A stretch of 64,000 bases of DNA, taken from the NCBI GenBank assembly GCA_014529385.2, contig CM043945.1:146594241-146658240 (forward strand). Reading direction: 5' to 3'. Positions 58,027 through 64,000 of the stretch are shown here, piece by piece (within the stretch, counting starts at the first letter, position 1; each line of letters opens with the position of its first letter). Made by a program: the position numbers and the translations under genes. The notes under the pieces are model-generated. The model was not told where the DNA came from, did not search any database, and was given only the letters and a program-made list of their open reading frames with translations. The DNA is from Adiantum capillus-veneris. Lineage: Eukaryota > Streptophyta > Polypodiopsida > Polypodiales > Pteridaceae.

Positions 58027-58681
58027 CATACCTAGTTGTATGGGCAGCTAGGCGACAACGGGAGGAGTGAACTCTTGCTGGAGGGGGGATGTTGTACCTC
58101 CCGAACATTGGAATTTTAATGAATAAGTTTGAGTAGAATTTTTACTAGAGTACTGTCTTAGTGTTGTTTGCAATACTGGTTGAAGGGCTTTAGAATTAAA
58201 ACAAGGAATGTTTATGTTGAACAACCTTTGTGGTAGTAATTAGGTCACACAAGGAAGTGTGAGTGTGGGGGTGGAAAGTGGGGGCTTGTCTCAGGTTGCC
58301 AATGCCTACGAGATGGGTGGTCCCGATTGGTCGGGAACTCTCTGTCCCCATAGTGCTTACTTCGATATTAGTAATACTCATTGTCCCTAGAGCGGTGAAA
58401 TCTCGAGGGTACGTGCCTCTGAAACATGGGGAAAAAGGCGCTCGGGGTTTCTCTCCTCTTGGAAGGTGGGTCTTGGGATCGCTAGATAGTTTAAGTACGC
58501 TTCCCGTGCGAGGTGGAGCTAGATCTCCCTGCTAGTAGGCTCGAACTCGACTCAGCTTGTGATGAGAGATCGTCCGCTAGTCAAACCCTGAACCATTTTG
58601 TTTGCTTCCGCAATAGATCTAGTGGCACCAGGTTCACCATCAAATCCGCTGGTTGATACGGCGGGGTGGGGACCTCACACC

Positions 58682-58693
58682 TGGTATCAGAGC
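58682..58693 (+). other. Primer-binding site, initiator Met tRNA
   Basis: TGGTATCAGAGC, identical to the site of the copia element at 42010 and placed two bases after the LTR end. Confidence 0.92.
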
Positions 58694-58752
58694 TAAGCCT
58701 AGGTTAGGCTGGGAAATAAAGTCGTATTGTTTGAACATTTAAAAGGAACTGA

Positions 58753-59301
58753 AAGTATATAGGTAGCTCATCCAAATTCCTTGCATTGGTGTTGCATGAA
58801 GACCCCGTGCTAGAATATCGGAAGTTCCAAGTGTTTGTGCTTATTTATGAGCAAGCTCGAAGATCCTCTGTTTACCAGTTCAGGCGAGATGTCATGGAGA
58901 TACTATTGAAGGCTTATACGCCACACTCCACTCGCATTGATAGAGGATGGGAACTTGATTGGACATTTCCAGGAGGGGTATACTATATCAACGCTCGGAA
59001 GCTAGGATGCCTGGCTACCGACTTGAAGAAGATACGTTGGGGAGAAGAGTTGAGGGTAATAGAGATATTCTACTTGGTGCCTACACGAATGGACCAGACT
59101 GTTTCAGACAACTCCAATCAAACCATCAATGACTGGCTCTTGGAGAAGGTCACGAATGTGATCCCAGCGAACCGAGTCAAAACGTTTGGATTATTGAAAG
59201 CGGAACTCCGGCTCGATATCTTAGCTTATTATCCACTCAAGAATGAGTATAGGAGCTATTACACGAATGAAGTAAAGCATCATGTCAATACCATCTCCTA
59301 G
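58753..59301 (+). CDS. Unrecognised ORF between primer-binding site and gag
   Basis: Open from 58753 to the TAG at 59301, about 180 codons, with no in-frame ATG near its start. The peptide has the texture of a folded protein: EYRKFQVFVLIYEQARRSS, FRRDVMEILLKAYTPHS, GWELDWTFPGGVYYINARKL, IEIFYLVPTRMDQT, FGLLKAELRLDILAYYPLKN. No stop or frameshift is needed although gag and pol beside it have several. I recognise no family, zinc motif or membrane segment. It may be an extra ORF of this lineage, translated from a spliced or alternative start, or a captured host fragment. Confidence 0.5.
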   Translation, partial: KYIGSSSKFLALVLHEDPVLEYRKFQVFVLIYEQARRSSVYQFRRDVMEILLKAYTPHSTRIDRGWELDWTFPGGVYYINARKLGCLATDLKKIRWGEELRVIEIFYLVPTRMDQTVSDNSNQTINDWLLEKVTNVIPANRVKTFGLLKAELRLDILAYYPLKNEYRSYYTNEVKHHVNTIS

Positions 59302-59518
59302 GTGTATGTTATACGCAAATCCATAAAGCCATGTAATAAGTTGATCATCAGTTATCCTAAACCTTGAAGGGTTCCATTGTAATAAATTTTCATCAATAAA
59401 GCGCTTTTTGTCTGTGAATCTCTGTCTCTTGATAAAGTGGAATTTTGAATTTTATTAAAGTCTCGTGTCTATTTTGAAATCCAAGTAATGGTATCAAGAA
59501 TTTTTATAATCCATGTAG
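59302..59518 (+). other. Gap before gag, ending in a splice acceptor
   Basis: A/T-rich; ends TTTTTATAATCCATGTAG at 59518. It would be the last part of the proposed intron 57618-59518. Confidence 0.45.
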
Positions 59519-60529
59519 GTACCGCCTGTTGCTCTGTACTCGGCAGCGCAAGAGAACAAACTCCTCCTTAAGTAAGCCCAACCTCCGATCTTTAAGGGCG
59601 AGGGGGCAAATGTTGAGAGAGATGCAGAAGTATGGATGGAAGCCATGGACGATTACTTTGAAGCTGCGGGGACCCAACCCATAAATCAGACCATGCTTGC
59701 GATGTTCCACTTGACTGGCGATGCCAAGATATGGTGGAAGCAACATTGCAGAGACATGGATATTAAGGGATCTTCCCAATCATGGGAAGACATCAAAGCT
59801 GCAATAATGGGACGTTATTTACCGCCTGCCTATAGAACCTTGAGGATGAATGAATTCTTTTCACTTCGGCAGTTGAATTCATCTGTCGAAGAATATTATG
59901 CAAAGTTTGTCACTCTTCGGAGATATGCTCCTAAGATGACCTTGGAACAACAGGTGGCAAGGTTCTGCCGAGGACTAATCGATCCCCTGAATACTTGGTT
60001 GGAAGCTCTCAGGCCGACGACGCTACAGGATGCCTTGTTGAGGGCCAAACCTCTAGCTCTCGAAGTACAAAAGGCTAATCAGAACAGGAGGAATCATTGG
60101 GCAAAGAGGGCGAGGGCGACTGCTTGGGATAACAGACCAGCCAACCAACAGTATAACCAGCGCCCTATTTTGGCTACCACCACAACCATGGAGTTCCCTG
60201 ATGTTCGATGCTATGGTTGCGGCGAGCATGGACATTACAGATCCAATTGCCCCAGGAACATTCAGGCAACCAACGCCAATGCCATACCCTTGAATACCCG
60301 TGGTCGTGGCCAAGCTAATGGAAGAGGAGGAAGAGGAAGGATAAACAGAGGGCGAGGGCGTGGAGCTACCGCCAGAGCAAATGCCGCAGTGGTAAACCAA
60401 CTGTGGGTGACGAAGCAGTGGAGAGAGAAACCCTACATGCTGCAATTGAAAATCCCAATGGTTGCGAGCAATACGCAGTCATTCATACGTCAGGATCTCT
60501 CAGAGGTGAACAAGTTAACTTCCTTATAG
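59519..60529 (+). pseudogene. Chromodomain-gypsy gag
   Basis: The frame opens at the acceptor (VPPVALYSAAQENKLLL), meets a TAA at 59573-59575, then PPIFKGEGANVERDAEVW, MDDYFEAAGTQ, FHLTGDAKIWWKQH, IMGRYLPPAYRTLRMNEFF, EEYYAKFVTLRRYAPKM, FCRGLIDPLNTWLEAL. Then a knuckle CYGCGEHGHYRSNC (60215) and an Arg/Gly-rich tail. This is a standard retrotrans_gag plus nucleocapsid. It ends at 60529 and protease follows in another frame. Confidence 0.9.
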
Positions 60530-63500
60530 ATTGTGGTAGTCTCTTTCATTTGTTTCACCCAGATGCATGAGGAAGCTAAAGCTAGATAAGTATCCAATAA
60601 GCAAGCTAGTTGTAGAGTTAGCAAACGGCAAGGAAGTAGTATCTCAACACTCTGCAGGCAAAATTGACTTTGATTTAGGGGGACACCCAACTTCTGCCTA
60701 ATTTCGAACCTTACCCTTAGGATTCTTTGATGGGATACTAGGGATGGACTGGCTAAAGCAAAATAGGGCCCACATACATTGTGCACAAGGGAATTTTTCC
60801 TTTACAAATAACTTGGGTAATGAAGCCTTAATCCAGGGGGAAAATGGGAGACCTAAGGCCAATGGACTTTTGAAGGGACTAAGGAAGGGTCAACAAATTT
60901 ATGCAGTAAAACTCAACAAGGTGGGCCAATCAAATACCTCACTTCGACCAAACTGGTTGAGAGAGTATGATGATGTATTCCTTGAAGACCTTACAAATCT
61001 TCCACCGCACAGAGAGGTAGATCATGAGATCGAGACTATCCCTGGATGTGAACCTATCTCTAAAAGACCTTATAAAATGTCACTTCCAGAGGCTATCGAA
61101 CTCAAGGAACAACTTAGGCAACTCATTAAGCAAGGATTCATTCGACCCAGTACTTCTCCTTGGGGTGCTCCAGTTCTTTTTCAAAAGAAGAAGGATGGAA
61201 CCTTAAGGCTATGCATAGATTACCGTGGACTGAACTAGGTAACTGTCAAGAACAAGTATCCAATTCCAAGGATTGACGAACTCTTGGACAGACTCCACGG
61301 TGCCAAAATGTTTACTAAGATTGATCTAAGGTTAGGATATTATCAAATCAGAATCAAGGAATCGGATATTCCAAAGACAGCTTTCAACACTAGGTATGGA
61401 CACTACGAATTCACAGTAATGTCTTTTGGTCTAACAAATGCCCTTGCAAGCTTCAATCGACTTATACAGGATATTTTCAAACCTTATCTGGATGACTTTG
61501 TCTTGGTTTTCTTTGATGACATTCTGGTCTACTCTAAGAACAAAGCAAATCACAAAGATCATGTTTGCAAGGTACTTGATCTCCTTCGAGAACATCAGCT
61601 TTACGCTAAAGAGAGCAAGTGCACTTTTTTCTCACCAAAGGTCAACTATCTTGGATTTGTCATATCGGCTGAAGGAATTTCAGTGGACCCAGATAAAGTC
61701 AAGGACATCGTTGATTGGCCTCAACCATCTACTGTCAGCGAAGTCAGAGGATTTCTTGGGATAACGGGATGGTACAGGATTTTTGTCAAGGACTATGCAC
61801 GTATTGCTGCACCTTTGACGGAACTCCTGAAGAAAGGAATGAGGATCGAATGGAAGACCGAGCACGAGTCTAGCTTTGCTAAACTAAAAGAGTTCTTGGT
61901 CTCAGCTCCTATTTTAAAGCTTCCAGATTTCAGCAAGGAATTTGAAGTAGCGACCGACGCTAGCAAATTTGCTCTAGGCGGAGTTATTACTCAAGAAGGA
62001 AGACCAGTGGCGTATACTTCACGAAAGCTGAGAGATCATGAGAAGAATTATCCTACTCATGATTTGGAACTTTTAGCAGTTATTCATGCGCTGAAGTTAT
62101 GGAGACATTATCTTCTCGGACACAAGTTTCAGCTGGTTACAGACCACAAGAGCTTAAAATGGATTTTTACTCAACCTATTCTCAATATGCGACAACGACG
62201 ATGGATAGAGCTATTATAGGAATATGACCTTGACATAAAGTATAGACCAGGGAAGGAAAATGCAGTTGCAGATGGTCTTAGCCGAAAATCCTTTCTCGGA
62301 GCTATCTCTATTCCAAATAACCCTATCTGGGATAGAATCAAAGAAGCATCTTTAGTAGATCCAGAATACCAGCATATAGTATCTCTAGTCCAGCAAAATA
62401 AGATGCTTGAAGCTAAAGATTACTCTCTTATGGGAGGATGTATTTACTACAGACATAGACTCTGTGTACCCAGAGACCCAGCTCTAAAGAAGGCTATTCT
62501 GTATGAAGCACACGATAGCCCTACATCCGGACATCCAGGCTATGCTAAGACTCTTCATGTTGTCAGGAGGAGTTATTTTTGGTCTGGAATGAAAGGAGAC
62601 ATACTTCGCTATGTGAGGCAATGTCTTTCTTGTCAGCGGATAAAGGCCGAAAGAATCAAGTTACCAGGGCAACTTCAACCTCTTGACATACCCCAGATGA
62701 AATGGGAATGCATTAGTATGGATTTTGTTACAGGATTACCTTCTACAGGAGGGTATAATTCTGTTTTCATGGTTGTTGATATGCTCACAAAAGTGGCTCA
62801 TCTAATACCCATAAAGACAACCTTTACTGCTTCAGATATTAGTCGGGTATTCATCAAGGAGATTTTTAGGTTACATGGTGTGCCCAAGCGTATCATCAGT
62901 GATAGAGATGCCAATTATACATCAAAATTTTGGACTTCTCTTTTCTAATCTATTGGGTCACAATTAGCCTTCAGTACAATGTATCATCCGCAGACAGATG
63001 GGCAAACTGAAAGAGTTAATCAAGTCATCGAGGACATTCTCAGAGCCTATTGTTCGCAAGAACCAAAGAAGTGGTTACAATATCTACCTTTGGTGGAGTA
63101 TGCTTATAATTCTGCGGAACACAGAAGCATTGGAATGTCACCTTTCAAAGCTCTTTATGGACAGGACTGCTTAGCACCACTGAACTTCTCAGATCCAACC
63201 ATCAGGGTAGAAGCCTCCAGAAAGATGTTAGAAGATATGGAAGCACAAACTAGAGCTATTCGCCAGGACATTCAGGCCGCTCAGGATAGACAGAAGCACT
63301 ATGCAGATAAGAACCGTTCGGAAAGGATTTTCAAAGAAGGATTTTCGGAAAGGATTTTCAAAGAAAAACAACTTATCACTAGGCAGATATAAGAATCTTA
63401 GCCCAAGGTACTGTGGGCCATTCAAGATCGTTAAGGTTTTAAGTGACCAAGCCTACAAGCTAAAGTTACCTGCAAACTTGAAGGTTCATGATGTATTCCA

Positions 63501-63745
63501 CGTCAGCTTACTCAAACCCTATATTCCTAACCCTGATCAATTCTTGGAATCAGATCAGATAGTCATGCCAGCACAAGGAGTTCTCGAGCTCCAACCTGAC
63601 TACGTACTGGAAACAAGGGAAAGGAAGTTACGCAACAGAACTATCACGGAGCATCTGGTAAAGTGGAAGGATTACCCTGAAGAAGATGCAACTTGAGAGG
63701 ACGAACCAACGCTCATAAAAGATTACCCAAACACATTCTTGAGAT
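60495..63745 (+). pseudogene. Chromodomain-gypsy pol: PR, RT, RNase H, integrase, chromodomain
   Basis: Protease NFLIDCGS (60525), frame change, GILGMDWL. Reverse transcriptase: [52 protein letters not shown] (61509), YLGFVIS. RNase [23 protein letters not shown]. Integrase: HDSPTSGHPGY with CLSC, SMDFVTGLP, IISDRDANYTS, HPQTDGQTERVN. The C-terminus has SPRYCGPFKIVKV and chromodomain HLVKWKDYPEEDAT, where TGA (63694) replaces the Trp usual next. Other stops: 60699 TAA, 61236 TAG (Gln expected), 62217 TAG (Gln expected), 62946 TAA. A frameshift lies near 63360, after an in-frame 27-bp duplication at 63317-63370. Otherwise well preserved. Confidence 0.96.
63317..63370 (+). repeat. 27-bp tandem duplication in integrase
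   Basis: TTCGGAAAGGATTTTCAAAG recurs 27 bases later (63317 and 63344). Nine residues are repeated (SERIFKEGF), in frame. Confidence 0.9.
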
Positions 63746-63770
63746 GAGGACATCTCAAATTTTTCACGTT

Positions 63771-63778
63771 GGGGAGGT
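63771..63778 (+). other. Polypurine tract
   Basis: GGGGAGGT directly before the 3' LTR start TGTAAGG. Confidence 0.85.
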
Positions 63779-64000
63779 TGTAAGGTCTCTAATTCCGATC
63801 AAAAGAGCACCATTGTACCATGAAATGAACATAATGAAAAACGTTACTATTTTTAGCAGTTTTCCAAATTTTGTCAGTGCCATGATGTTTAGAATTTTTT
63901 AAAGCTTCGAAATGTGAATTAAAATAATTTTTGTAAAAACATTCCAAAAATAGCAAGTTTTTGGTCACCCGACCCGTCCAGTTTTGATAGTCTCGAAAAG
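63779..64000 (+). repeat. 3' LTR, cut by window edge
   Basis: Begins TGTAAGGTCTC. From 63843 it matches the 5' LTR from 55968 with few substitutions. The first 64 bases have no counterpart in the 5' copy. Confidence 0.95.

Larger units (their letters stand above)
55968..58679 (+). repeat. Long 5' LTR (about 2.7 kb), 5' end missing
   Basis: Begins at GTTACTATTTTTAG, equal to position 65 of the 3' LTR, and ends CCTCACA before the primer-binding site. Contains a TATA-like TATTTAAA at 56569-56576, CA repeats downstream, A/T-rich U5, a possible coding exon (57477-57617) and a minisatellite (57912-58026). Since the 3' LTR is cut by the window, the full length is inferred from this copy only. Confidence 0.75.
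55968..64000 (+). mobile_element. Chromodomain Ty3/gypsy element, nearly complete, cut by right edge
   Basis: Long 5' LTR lacking its first 64 bases (55968-58679), primer-binding site 58682, ORF of unknown function, gag, pol with integrase and chromodomain, polypurine tract, 3' LTR from 63779 to the edge. The first visible ~157 bases of the 3' LTR beyond 63843 match 55968 onward with few changes. Confidence 0.92.

Overview
The window looks like a stretch of intergenic heterochromatin from a large land-plant nuclear genome. The reasons are the plant-type Ty1/copia elements, Ty3/gypsy elements of Tat-like and chromodomain types, an En/Spm (CACTA) transposon, a plant LINE gag with a DUF4283-like domain, initiator-Met tRNA primer-binding sites, short GT-AG introns, and many long (AG)n arrays. 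A seedless plant (fern, lycophyte or bryophyte) is my guess, because one gene pair resembles transposase-like genes I associate with animals and protists. I cannot prove the species. I see no convincing ordinary host gene, tRNA or rRNA.

Left part (1-10.8 kb): a minus-strand LINE (ORF1 and a frameshifted endonuclease) runs off the left edge. Next comes the most unusual locus, a compact pair of convergent spliced genes (2140-4002 plus, 7045-4066 minus) whose stop codons are only 63 bp apart. The minus gene has a plausible D-D-E RNase-H-like layout, so I read the pair as a candidate two-gene DNA transposon. Then come two decayed gag-type genes on the minus strand and a region with 24-bp palindromes 273 bp apart.

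10.84-20.01 kb: one nested insertion. A copia element (minus strand, TAGAT target duplication) carries in its 5' LTR the right end of a CACTA transposon with a palindromic array of subterminal repeats and a spliced, internally deleted transposase gene. The left CACTA end and the copia gag have been lost at a microsatellite-rich junction.

20-38 kb: a LINE gag relic, a mosaic gypsy pol with two zinc-binding integrase heads, a retropepsin-like ORF downstream of integrase, an LTR element with gag and coiled-coil ORFs but no visible pol, a gypsy gag relic, a 449-bp inverted-repeat structure filled with (AT)n, and a cluster of (AG)n arrays.

38-64 kb: a Tat-like gypsy (minus strand, two RNase H domains) is split by a full-length copia element (41280-46767, TTGAC target duplication) and by a ~2-kb insert. 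A second gypsy (plus strand), preceded by three 435-bp tandem repeats, is fused at a microhomology to the 5' LTR of a chromodomain gypsy (55968 to the right edge). That last element has a very long LTR containing a potential first gag exon, an unrecognised ORF between primer-binding site and gag, and a pol broken by few mutations. None of the retroelement copies looks able to make all its own proteins. Many of the stop codons fit single C-to-T or G-to-A changes, as expected of methylated, silenced repeats.
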